Assembly (NCBI GenBank): GCA_016292575.1
Contig: JAEDIH010000021.1
Location: forward strand, 1-18,431
DNA: 18,431 nt
Source of the DNA: Clostridiaceae bacterium
GTDB lineage: Bacteria; Bacillota; Clostridia; Oscillospirales; Acutalibacteraceae
Direction: 5' to 3'
Under the pieces are notes generated by a model, which made no database searches, was not told the DNA's origin, and saw nothing but the letters and a program-made list of their open reading frames with translations. Within the stretch, counting starts at the first letter, position 1, and each line of letters begins with the position of its first letter. Made by a program: the position numbers and the translations under genes. Shown here one piece after another: positions 9,072-15,845 of the stretch.

Positions 9072-9194
9072 TTACTTCATGTAACCTTCAATCTGCTCTT
9101 TGATAAACAGATAAGCGTCCTTGAAGACCTTGATGATTTTCTCAATGAAGCCGCCTATAGTGTCCATGCCTTCCTTGAATTCTCCGAGTGACAT
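9072..9194 (-). CDS. 40-residue amphipathic helical peptide
   Basis: The ATG at 9194 is preceded by a GAGGTG site with an 8-nt spacer, and the frame ends in TAA at 9072. The peptide has no signal sequence and no Cys. From about residue 14 to the end, hydrophobic residues recur every three to four positions between Lys and Glu (GGFIEKIIKVFKDAYLFIKE). That pattern predicts an amphipathic helix. Its composition resembles the helix at the visible end of the giant protein (ADWFMKIINAIKSLF) more than a normal cytosolic protein. Small size and charge pattern recall phenol-soluble-modulin-type or membrane-surface peptides, but no homology is claimed. It stands 132 bp after the stop of the 1553-residue gene and is followed by a strong hairpin. 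The function is unknown, and the coding call rests on the ribosome site and the clean helical periodicity. Confidence 0.62.
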   Translation of the reverse strand: MSLGEFKEGMDTIGGFIEKIIKVFKDAYLFIKEQIEGYMK

Positions 9195-9259
9195 TATGCT
9201 TGCACCTCACTTTCATATAAACTTAAATTTGTTTGATTTAATTGATTCTCTCTTAGTGT

Positions 9260-9290
9260 GGGGAGACTCCCCGCCCCTTTTGCAAGGGGC
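9260..9290. terminator. Two adjacent GC-rich hairpins after the 1553-residue gene
   Basis: GGGGAGACTCCCC (9260-9272) and GCCCCTTTTGCAAGGGGC (9273-9290) are back-to-back inverted repeats in the 132-bp gap between the 1553-residue gene and the 40-residue gene. They lie about 36 nt past the stop codon at 9327. No uninterrupted T-run follows on the minus strand. This could be a partial terminator, an mRNA-stabilising structure, or a copy of a dispersed intergenic repeat. No convincing new promoter was found between here and 9194. Confidence 0.4.
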
Positions 9291-9326
9291 AGGGCGCTGA
9301 AAAATTATTATAAATTATAGCTTAGC

Positions 9327-12300
9327 TTATGAAATTGATGAAATTTTATCTCCGTACCAATCCATGTCCTTGCAGCACTTAATCGGCTTGTGGAAAATCT
9401 TGGTCAGAAGCGTGCAGGTGTAGCGAAGAATCTTTGAAAGAACGTTGCCCTTGTGGCAGATGCACTTTGAGCAGTGACCGAGATCCACACCGCAATCGTC
9501 GCAGATGTAGTCGCCGTCTGAGTCGTGGTGACCGGTTGCAGGAACAACAACGTTTTCTTCCTTATGGTTGCAGGCCTTATATTCCGCAGTTTCCTCATTG
9601 CAGCAATAACGGGACTTAAGTCCGGTTTCGGTGCAGGTAGGAGCCTTAACGATGATCCAGCCTTCGCCCTCGGCTGTCCACTTGTGACCGCGGGCAGGAA
9701 TTTCAACGTTCTTCGTTACCTCTCCGCAGTGCTTGCAGACGTAATATTTCATTCCGGTTTCGGTGCAGGTCGCCTTATCGGTTTTAATAAGCTCCCAAAC
9801 GGAATCCGGATCTGCCGGGTTGCTGGTATGCTCGTGGTCATACTTATAAACTGCCTTTGCGGTTACGGGCGCGGTAACGTTTTTAATCTCCGTAACGTCA
9901 ACTTTTCCATCTTTATTTGTATCCCAGCCGATGAAGACATATTTGCCGTTTGCGTCAGTCGGCCTTGTCGGGTTCTTATATGCCGGAGCCTTGCCGTGCT
10001 CAACATTGCCGTTGAATACGTCCTTGCCGTCATAGTTAACCATGACTACTTTATATTCGTTAATCTTGGTTGTAACGGTGATTGTTGCATTGCTCTTGAT
10101 TTCGCTTACCTTATAGGTATATACGTCACCGTCTGCGCTGACAAGGGTAACAACAGCTCTGTCGCCCTCGGAGACGGCAACAACCGGTGCAGTCTGGTTG
10201 TGGCTCTCCTTGAGGGTAACGGTGAACGTGCCCTCGCCGTTATATTCGGTATTGAAGCCCTCGGAGCTGATATCAGCACCGTCAGCTTTTCCGATTGCAA
10301 CGTCATAATGGTTAATGGCAGTTTCAACGGTGATGTCGTTAAGCTTAGCCTTGATTTCATCAGCGTCTGCGCCGTCTGCAACGATTGTGAATACATAGCT
10401 GTTATCGCCGGACTTTTCATACTCAAGGGTTTCGCCGTTCGACTTGACAACCGGTGCGGTCTGGGTGTAGCCCTCGTCAAGGGTAACGGTGAAGATGAGC
10501 TCTCCGCCGAACGGAAGCTTTTCGCCAACGGCTTCGTCAAGCGCAACGCTGAACGTTCCATTGGTTTCCGGAAGTGCGTAATCGTAATTTCTTACCGATT
10601 CGGCATAGGTTGCTATATATTCGGTTGAGTAACGCGACGGAGTTGTTGCAAGCCAGCCGTCAAAGGTGTAATCGGTGGACTTTGAGGAGTCTCTTACCGG
10701 GGTTGCGCCGGTGTACTTATAATCGGTCGAATTTCCGTCAACGAAGTTATAAGTGCCCTCCTGGAGAACAACGCCGTCATTGATATACTTATAGGTATAG
10801 TTAATAACTTCCTTTGAATATGCCGCATAAACGGTGATGTCGTTTTCGCCGACAACAATCTTGTCAAGAACGGTTGTTTCGTCTGCGTACTTATCATATG
10901 ACCAGCCCTCGAACGTGTACTCATATGCCTTGTCGGTTCTTGAGGGGATTGAGGAAAGACCGTAGTTTGCTCTTTCGCCGCGCTTTACACTTGCGGTATA
11001 AAGGAGCTTACTGCCGTCAAAGTTATAGAAGTTAACGGTCTGCGCCGGAAGATTCGACTTGAAGACGGCAACAAACGTTACGTCATCCTGAACGTCTGCA
11101 ATCGCGTTGCTTTCGCCTGCTGCGTAATCAACGTTTCCGTCCTTGTTAATATCCCAGCCGAGGAATTCATAGGTTTCATACGGGTTTGAGGAGGTCTTTA
11201 CGGGAACCTCTGTCCAGCCGGAGAAGCCTTTGCCCTTTTCAACGGTCTCTTTGTGAATAATTACCTCATCGCTGATGAAGAGAATGTTTGCGGTCTTTTT
11301 GGTAACAACGACTTCGCTCTCTCCGCCGTCTGCCGGAGTTGTTGTTGTAACCTCGGTAACCTCAAAAATCGGGGTAACTTCCATGTTGGAGGTGACGTAT
11401 GAGGTGTCTGCCGACCAGCCGATGAACTTATACTTCCTTTCAACAAGAACGGTGTTGCCTGCTGCGTCGGTGGTTTCGCTGACCTTTTCGGTTGCCTTTG
11501 TCGGGGTATCGCCGGTGTACTTAACGTCTGAGCCGTATTCAACGCCCTTCTTTTCCTCAAGAACGTTTCCGCCTTCGTCAACGAACTTAACGGTGTAGGT
11601 GTTCTTCTTAACACCCTCAACGACTACGATGCAATCGGAAAGAACGTTTTCAATCGTATACTTTCCGTCAGCCTTGGTCAGAACCTTGTAATTGTCGCCG
11701 CCGTCTCTGCTGACCTTGATTGTCGGGGTTGAATCGCTGTATGCCGGGTCAAGGAAGAACTTGAAGTTGAAGTCGGTGCGGCTGAGAACAGACTTTGCGT
11801 TCAGTCCCTCGCCAACCTCGATAACGAAGCCGGTTTCCGTTTCGAGCGGAAGTGTGATATAATAGTGGTTCAGCTCAACGCCCTCAACAACAATTTCGCC
11901 ATCTGCAATATTTTTGGTGACGTTTTCGATTGTGTAAACGCCGCCCTCGTCCGGAGTAAGAACGCTGCCGTTATACTTTACAACAACCTTTGAGCGGTTG
12001 TACTGCTCGGCGAGTGCAACGCCGAAGGTGAGGTCGGTTCCGTATACGATTCCGGAAACAACATTGTTGCCGTCTGCCTTTTCGTTTGTTACCTTATAGC
12101 TTGCTTCTTCGGTTTTATCGTACGGAAGAACAGCCGAGTAGGTGTTCTTGCTCATTTCAGCAACCTGAACGGTGTCGTGCGCGGTTACGTTTGTTGCCTT
12201 ATAGGTGTAATCAATACTTCCGTCTGCGCCGGGAGCGGTGGAAACATGTTCAAGGGTCTTTCCGCTTGCGAGCGTAACGGTCGGCTCGGTCTGGGTGTAT

Positions 12301-13988
12301 GCCTTGTTGACCGAAACAACGAAGCTGTAGTCTTTGCCGTAGGTGATGGCGCTGTGGTTCATTCCTGCGGCGTCGGAAACCTTGAAGCTCACGCCGGTCG
12401 GGAGGGTGTACTTATAGGTGTTGATCGGCATATTGCCGATTGTGACTTTCTTGTTTGCGGTAATATTACTGATTGTATAAGTATAGGTATTGCCGCTCTG
12501 AACGTAGGCAATATCATTATCGTTCACCTTTACATCGGGTGTTGCCTGAGTGTATGCCGCACCCTTTGTTACGGTGAAGGTGAAGTTGTCGCCGTAGGTT
12601 ACGGTGTGGTTTCCTGGATTCGTTATCGTAAGACCGGTTGCCGAAGTCGGAACGGAAACGGTGTACTCCTTAACAGTAAAGCCGGTTGCAACAATTTCCG
12701 AAATATCGCCGGTGATGGGAACATTGAAATTATATTTTGAACCACTGTTTCCTGTCGGCGTATATTCGCCAAGCTTTACGCCGTACTTATCGTTAACAAC
12801 AAGCTTAACATTTGAAGCGTCATATTTATCTGAAACATTTATTGAAACATTAAGATCCTTTGTGTAATCACTGGGAATTGAAATCGGGTTAAATGTTGCG
12901 GCTTCTGTCGGGTCGCTTCGGGTTGTAAGAATATCTGCAAATTTAACAGTAATTTTAACGCTGTTGAGGTCAGCGAGAATTGCATCAATAAGTTCTTGGC
13001 AAATGCACTGATAACCATAACCGCCATCAGCAACAGGAGCAACTACCGTTCTATCAAGTTTTCCATTAAGAACCATTTCGGCGGCGTGCATTGCTTTGTC
13101 AAGTTTGTCTTTCGGGTTGCCAATATAATAACCCTCATTATAGCCGACATATAGTTCTTTATATTTGTTATAAAGTGCTGTCGAATCTACAACATAATGA
13201 AAAATTTTGGGACCGACCGCATAAGAGGTTAAAAACTTATTGTTATAATCATACTTGGGTCCACCGTTCCAGTATTTTCCATCATACCAATCATATGAAT
13301 ATTTGGTTTCATAGTAGTTATAGTCTTCATAAGATTTAACTGCGCCATTCGTACTATTGCTTGCAGAATTTGCGCGACTGCGTTTAACCGACCAATTCCA
13401 ACATTCATAATGTGAAATCACAAGACCGCCAGAACTTGACCCAGTGGATCCAGAGCTTTCAATCGTTTTACCGCCAGAGAAAGTGTCACAACTGTACTCT
13501 GCGTTAATAAGCGGCTGAGAATGGTTTGGTAGTCTTTTATCGAAAAACCCATAATATACGCCATTAGTAGTATTAGGCTTATTCGTATAATCTCTGCTTG
13601 CAAAATTAAAATCAAGATAATAAGGACTGTCCGGAGAATTATAGTAAGGACTTGTTCTTTTTGGATCACCATTATAAATAGCAGTTGTTCGTGCACCAGC
13701 TGCACTCCTTATTGTTACTGTTAAACGGGCGCCGGCTGCTCTTTCCGATGTAGTACTGGTGGAATAATCTTCGCCGTATATGCTCTTATATTTAACGGTT
13801 TCGTGGTTTAAATTGGAATAAAACTCGCTGATTCCATAGCCCTTCTCATTAAACGTCACTCTATCATTAATATTGTACGCTTCTGACACAACGGGACTCG
13901 CAAAAACGAACGATGACATGAGCATGAGAATGCTCAAAAAGACGGCAAGAATGCGCCTTGGCGTTCGATTTCTTGTTTTTGTTTTCAT
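9327..13988 (-). CDS. Large secreted repeat protein with InlB-like repeats and Cys-rich tail
   Basis: The start is placed at the ATG at 13988, giving 1553 residues. GGAGG is 10 nt upstream of it but only 1 nt before the alternative ATG at 13997. Residues 1-37 are a signal peptide with a basic TRNRTPRR start. A unique Tyr/Ser/Asn-rich region follows to about 440. Beta-rich repeats of about 80-95 residues come next, at 442-522, 524-614, 615-707, 708-796, 1134-1226 and 1227-1309 (LP..G...V.YG..F.F.V......Q..P.V pattern). Interleaved are InlB-B/Listeria-Bacteroides-like repeats at 797-877, 899-977, 983-1057, 1063-1127 and 1311-1385 (YKFIGWSAD, YEFLGWDIN). The last of these holds a canonical EF-hand loop DTNKDGKVDVTE (1356-1367). 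The C-terminus has CTETG..YYVCKHCG and CSKCICH modules, then a basic helix and a CCKDMDWYG end. There is no LPxTG motif. It is probably an exported surface or adhesin-like protein; its partner is unknown. It is divergent from the AraC-type gene. Confidence 0.93.
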   Translation of the reverse strand: MKTKTRNRTPRRILAVFLSILMLMSSFVFASPVVSEAYNINDRVTFNEKGYGISEFYSNLNHETVKYKSIYGEDYSTSTTSERAAGARLTVTIRSAAGARTTAIYNGDPKRTSPYYNSPDSPYYLDFNFASRDYTNKPNTTNGVYYGFFDKRLPNHSQPLINAEYSCDTFSGGKTIESSGSTGSSSGGLVISHYECWNWSVKRSRANSASNSTNGAVKSYEDYNYYETKYSYDWYDGKYWNGGPKYDYNNKFLTSYAVGPKIFHYVVDSTALYNKYKELYVGYNEGYYIGNPKDKLDKAMHAAEMVLNGKLDRTVVAPVADGGYGYQCICQELIDAILADLNSVKITVKFADILTTRSDPTEAATFNPISIPSDYTKDLNVSINVSDKYDASNVKLVVNDKYGVKLGEYTPTGNSGSKYNFNVPITGDISEIVATGFTVKEYTVSVPTSATGLTITNPGNHTVTYGDNFTFTVTKGAAYTQATPDVKVNDNDIAYVQSGNTYTYTISNITANKKVTIGNMPINTYKYTLPTGVSFKVSDAAGMNHSAITYGKDYSFVVSVNKAYTQTEPTVTLASGKTLEHVSTAPGADGSIDYTYKATNVTAHDTVQVAEMSKNTYSAVLPYDKTEEASYKVTNEKADGNNVVSGIVYGTDLTFGVALAEQYNRSKVVVKYNGSVLTPDEGGVYTIENVTKNIADGEIVVEGVELNHYYITLPLETETGFVIEVGEGLNAKSVLSRTDFNFKFFLDPAYSDSTPTIKVSRDGGDNYKVLTKADGKYTIENVLSDCIVVVEGVKKNTYTVKFVDEGGNVLEEKKGVEYGSDVKYTGDTPTKATEKVSETTDAAGNTVLVERKYKFIGWSADTSYVTSNMEVTPIFEVTEVTTTTPADGGESEVVVTKKTANILFISDEVIIHKETVEKGKGFSGWTEVPVKTSSNPYETYEFLGWDINKDGNVDYAAGESNAIADVQDDVTFVAVFKSNLPAQTVNFYNFDGSKLLYTASVKRGERANYGLSSIPSRTDKAYEYTFEGWSYDKYADETTVLDKIVVGENDITVYAAYSKEVINYTYKYINDGVVLQEGTYNFVDGNSTDYKYTGATPVRDSSKSTDYTFDGWLATTPSRYSTEYIATYAESVRNYDYALPETNGTFSVALDEAVGEKLPFGGELIFTVTLDEGYTQTAPVVKSNGETLEYEKSGDNSYVFTIVADGADADEIKAKLNDITVETAINHYDVAIGKADGADISSEGFNTEYNGEGTFTVTLKESHNQTAPVVAVSEGDRAVVTLVSADGDVYTYKVSEIKSNATITVTTKINEYKVVMVNYDGKDVFNGNVEHGKAPAYKNPTRPTDANGKYVFIGWDTNKDGKVDVTEIKNVTAPVTAKAVYKYDHEHTSNPADPDSVWELIKTDKATCTETGMKYYVCKHCGEVTKNVEIPARGHKWTAEGEGWIIVKAPTCTETGLKSRYCCNEETAEYKACNHKEENVVVPATGHHDSDGDYICDDCGVDLGHCSKCICHKGNVLSKILRYTCTLLTKIFHKPIKCCKDMDWYGDKISSIS

Positions 13989-13998
13989 GTTTTTCATT

Positions 13999-14003
13999 CC
14001 TCC
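13999..14003 (-). promoter_or_regulatory. Ribosome binding site deciding the start of the 1553-residue protein
   Basis: GGAGG on the minus strand. Only 1 nt separates it from the ATG at 13997, but 10 nt separate it from the in-frame ATG at 13988. Family-typical spacing therefore favours 13988. The three extra residues (MKN) would not change the signal peptide call. Confidence 0.7.
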
Positions 14004-14057
14004 AAATTGATAAAATTTTGTGCAGACTATCCAAAAAACGCTCCGGAAAGGTCCGCC

Positions 14058-14071
14058 ATTGCAGATTGCAG
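14058..14071. repeat. Tandem heptamer ATTGCAG at the start site of the secreted-protein promoter
   Basis: Two perfect head-to-tail copies of ATTGCAG lie just downstream of the predicted -10 box, where transcription would begin. A one-mismatch copy (ATTGCTG) lies at 14195-14201, upstream of the divergent regulator gene. This is a possible operator for the regulator, inferred from position only. Confidence 0.35.
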
Positions 14072-14075
14072 TAAA

Positions 14076-14104
14076 ATTTTAGCATTATTTGAACAAAATG
14101 TTAA
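14076..14104 (-). promoter_or_regulatory. Sigma-A-type promoter of the 1553-residue gene
   Basis: On the minus strand a TTAACA -35 box (14104-14099) and a TAAAAT -10 box (14081-14076) are separated by exactly 17 nt. Transcription would start near 14069, giving a leader of about 80 nt. It is the best promoter match noticed in the window and may also drive the downstream peptide and giant genes if the 9260-9290 hairpins are read through. Confidence 0.7.
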
Positions 14105-14178
14105 GTTTTTTGCACCCCTGAAAATCCTGTAAAGCGAACAAACGGCAATATATCGAATATTTACCCTCTTTCTGCATT

Positions 14179-14184
14179 TATAAT
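14179..14184 (+). promoter_or_regulatory. Possible -10 box for the AraC-type gene
   Basis: A perfect TATAAT lies 60 nt before the regulator's ATG, and a second overlapping candidate sits at 14188-14193. No good -35 box is found at 16-18 nt, so promoter activity might need an activator or a different element. Confidence 0.35.
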
Positions 14185-14244
14185 ACATATAATAATTGCT
14201 GCCAAAACCGAAAAAGGCTTAAAAAGTGAAGGGATGAGACAAAA

Positions 14245-15153
14245 ATGAAAGATGAAAAGCAAAAGGCAGAGAAGCTTCTTAACGCAATTTCATATTTTCC
14301 GTCCTCAAGCTCAATGAGCTTTGAGTTTTATTCAAGCCGCAATGTTTGCGTCGGCTCCTTTTGCGGAACGGAGGACCCCCCCCTGCCCGCCTGCATTCAC
14401 TCGCACGGGGAATATGAATTTATTATTCCGAAAACCCCCGTCCATTACCTGATGCGGGACGATAACATCTACTTTGGTCAGGTGGGGCGGATTTTTCCCG
14501 TTCCGAGCGGTAACAGCCACGGAATCAAGTATCCGCAGACCGACGTCCGGATTGACGTTATCTCCGTTAACAAGGAGTATTTTGATGAGCTTAAGCGCAG
14601 CAAAAACTGCTCGCGGCTTGTTATTGACGAGGTGTTCTCCTGCAACGAGGTTCTGCGCAATTACATTAAGTTTTACAAGCTTGAATGTCAGCGCCAGACC
14701 CGGGACGAGGAGAACAAGGTTGAGCCGCTTGCGCAGCTGATTGTTGCGGAAATTATTGACCTTGCGCTGGAAAAAATGTGCAAAAAAACGCGCAACAACA
14801 CAACCTATCAGCAGGGTATCCGCTCCGTTGCGGACTACATCAACGACCATTACGCCGAGGAGCTTTCGCTTGAAACGCTCTCGGCAATCTGCGGTCTTTC
14901 GCCGAGCTATTTTACCCGTGCGTTCAAAAAGATGTACGATTGTTCGCCCTCGGTCTATATTTCAATGGTCAGAATCTCCAACGCAAAGGTACTGCTTGAA
15001 ACAACCCTGCATTCCGTTAAGGAGATTGCGCTCAAGGTGGGCTACAACCGCAGCAGCACGTTCTGCGACGCGTTCAAAAAGGAGACGGAGATGACCCCGA
15101 ACGAATACCGCGCTTCAATCCTCGGATACAAAGAGGGTCTCCAGCGGAAATAA
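14245..15153 (+). CDS. AraC-family transcriptional regulator (cupin + double HTH)
   Basis: A 302-residue protein of normal AraC-family size. The N-terminal half (about 25-110) has a cupin-like sensing pattern with HSHGEYEF at 52-59 and PSGNSHGI at 87-94. The C-terminal 194-290 is the AraC DNA-binding domain. Its first helix-turn-helix is around LSLETLSAICGLSPSYFTRAF and its second around VKEIALKVGYNRSSTFCDAFKK, ending in the family-typical TPNEYRAS. The ATG at 14245 follows a GAAGGGA ribosome site. The out-of-frame ATG at 14234 hits a stop at once. It is divergently transcribed from the 1553-residue secreted protein across a 256-bp gap, so it may control that gene and itself. Regulators of this class often sense sugars or small ligands, but the ligand cannot be read from sequence. 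A following hairpin at 15188-15203 lacks a T-run. Confidence 0.93.
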   Translation: MKDEKQKAEKLLNAISYFPSSSSMSFEFYSSRNVCVGSFCGTEDPPLPACIHSHGEYEFIIPKTPVHYLMRDDNIYFGQVGRIFPVPSGNSHGIKYPQTDVRIDVISVNKEYFDELKRSKNCSRLVIDEVFSCNEVLRNYIKFYKLECQRQTRDEENKVEPLAQLIVAEIIDLALEKMCKKTRNNTTYQQGIRSVADYINDHYAEELSLETLSAICGLSPSYFTRAFKKMYDCSPSVYISMVRISNAKVLLETTLHSVKEIALKVGYNRSSTFCDAFKKETEMTPNEYRASILGYKEGLQRK

Positions 15154-15355
15154 ATTGCGCTTTCTGCGGCGGTTCTGATTTCTTCCATGCGCAAATCTGC
15201 GCAGAACATATATCAGGAAAGACGGAAAAATGATTATTGCTTTTGCCGGTATGCAAAGGCAAGCTAAAACGCTCAAAAGCTGTTTCATGCGAGACGGTTT
15301 TTGGGCGTTTTTAGCGTTCATTTGTAGGGAAATGGTGGAATGGGTTTTTGTTGCA

Positions 15356-15426
15356 CGGGCGCCTCACGAGACGCCCCTACAGTTTTGGTTTCACGTTGTT
15401 CCTTTGTGGGAAAATGGTGGAACGGG
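15356..15426 (+). repeat. 71-bp dispersed repeat, copy 1
   Basis: It begins with the near-palindromic core CGGGCGCCTCACGAGACGCC and continues through CAGTTTTGG to GGTGGAACGGG. It matches 15677-15747 at 67 of 71 positions in the same orientation. Part of its tail (AAATGGTGGAA.GGGTTTTTGT) also recurs just upstream at 15331. Confidence 0.85.
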
Positions 15427-15440
15427 TTTTTGTGGTTCTT

Positions 15441-15461
15441 GGGCGGCTACGAGCGCCGCCC
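15441..15461. repeat. GC-rich hairpin related to the dispersed repeat core
   Basis: GGGCGGC and GCCGCCC form a perfect 7-bp stem around a 7-nt loop. The layout resembles the GGGCGCC...GGCGCCC-type core of the neighbouring repeats but has a different inner sequence, which suggests a variant of the same repeat class. Confidence 0.6.
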
Positions 15462-15528
15462 GTACGAATTTGTCCTTTTTTGGGGCGGCTTGTGCGGTTG
15501 CCCGTTGTTATGCCCGTTTGGCGCAAAA

Positions 15529-15563
15529 TATCTAGTATCTAGTATCTAGCGTCTAGCGTCTAA
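15529..15563 (+). repeat. Heptamer microsatellite, 5 units (TATCTAG / CGTCTAG)
   Basis: Three perfect TATCTAG units are followed by CGTCTAG and CGTCTAA. Read on the minus strand the unit is TAGATAC, one base from the TAGATAA unit of the array at 15754-15809, so the two arrays are in opposite orientation. Confidence 0.85.
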
Positions 15564-15564
15564 A

Positions 15565-15589
15565 GTAGGGGCGTCTCGTGAGGCGCCCG
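15565..15589 (-). repeat. Inverted copy of the repeat core
   Basis: These 25 bases are the exact reverse complement of the first 25 bases of the repeats at 15356 and 15677. The copy abuts the heptamer array ending at 15563. With 15677-15701 it makes long inverted arms around 87 bp. Confidence 0.85.
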
Positions 15590-15676
15590 GGAACCCATCC
15601 AAAATAACCGCGTATAAACCAAACGAAATCCCAACGTTTTGCGTTAATTTTTCGGTCAACGAAAAAGGGGGGGCAA

Positions 15677-15747
15677 CGGGCGCCTCACGAGACGCCCCTA
15701 CAGTTTTGGTTTTATGTTGTTCCTTTGTGGGTAGATGGTGGAACGGG
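15677..15747 (+). repeat. 71-bp dispersed repeat, copy 2
   Basis: The second direct copy, differing from 15356-15426 at four positions. It is preceded by a G-rich run (GGGGGGGCAACGGG) and followed within 6 bp by the TAGATAA heptamer array. Confidence 0.85.
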
Positions 15748-15753
15748 GGAATT

Positions 15754-15809
15754 TAGATAATAGATAATAGATAATAGATAATAGATAATGGATAATAGAT
15801 AATAGATAA
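15754..15809 (+). repeat. Heptamer microsatellite, 8 units of TAGATAA
   Basis: Eight head-to-tail 7-bp units. The sixth is TGGATAA and the rest are perfect. The array ends 36 bp before the stop codon of the PHP-domain gene, on that gene's 3' side. Length variation by slippage is plausible. Confidence 0.9.
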
Positions 15810-15845
15810 CGATTGATGTCGTTGCAAATGAGACGGGGTTGGGGG

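Larger units (their letters stand above)
15154..15845. other. Non-coding, repeat-rich intergenic region
   Basis: This stretch of about 690 bp separates the regulator from the convergent his operon. Short open frames at 15230-15540 overlap one another in several frames, contain repeat DNA and lack good ribosome sites, so they are not called. The region holds a 16-bp hairpin (15188-15203), a loose A/T-flanked inverted repeat (about 15264-15317), and the direct, inverted and microsatellite repeats listed separately. No convincing T-tailed terminator, tRNA or structured RNA was recognised. Confidence 0.75.

Noticed and set aside
9525..10628. Plus-strand frame of 367 residues
   Set aside because: Antisense to the repeat part of the 1553-residue protein. 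Its periodic V/G/N-rich look reflects the sense-strand repeats.
14332..14850. Minus-strand frame of 172 residues
   Set aside because: It lies opposite the AraC-family gene, whose HTH and cupin motifs are clear in the plus frame.
15188..15203. Terminator of the AraC-type gene
   Set aside because: TGCGCA-AATC-TGCGCA forms a 6-bp stem but no T-run follows on the plus strand.
15230..15549. Three overlapping plus-strand frames of 64-101 residues
   Set aside because: They consist mostly of the dispersed intergenic repeats, overlap in all frames and have no good ribosome site.
15529..15809. CRISPR array
   Set aside because: The repeated units are 7-bp microsatellites without spacers, and the 25-bp cores are too few and in mixed orientation.
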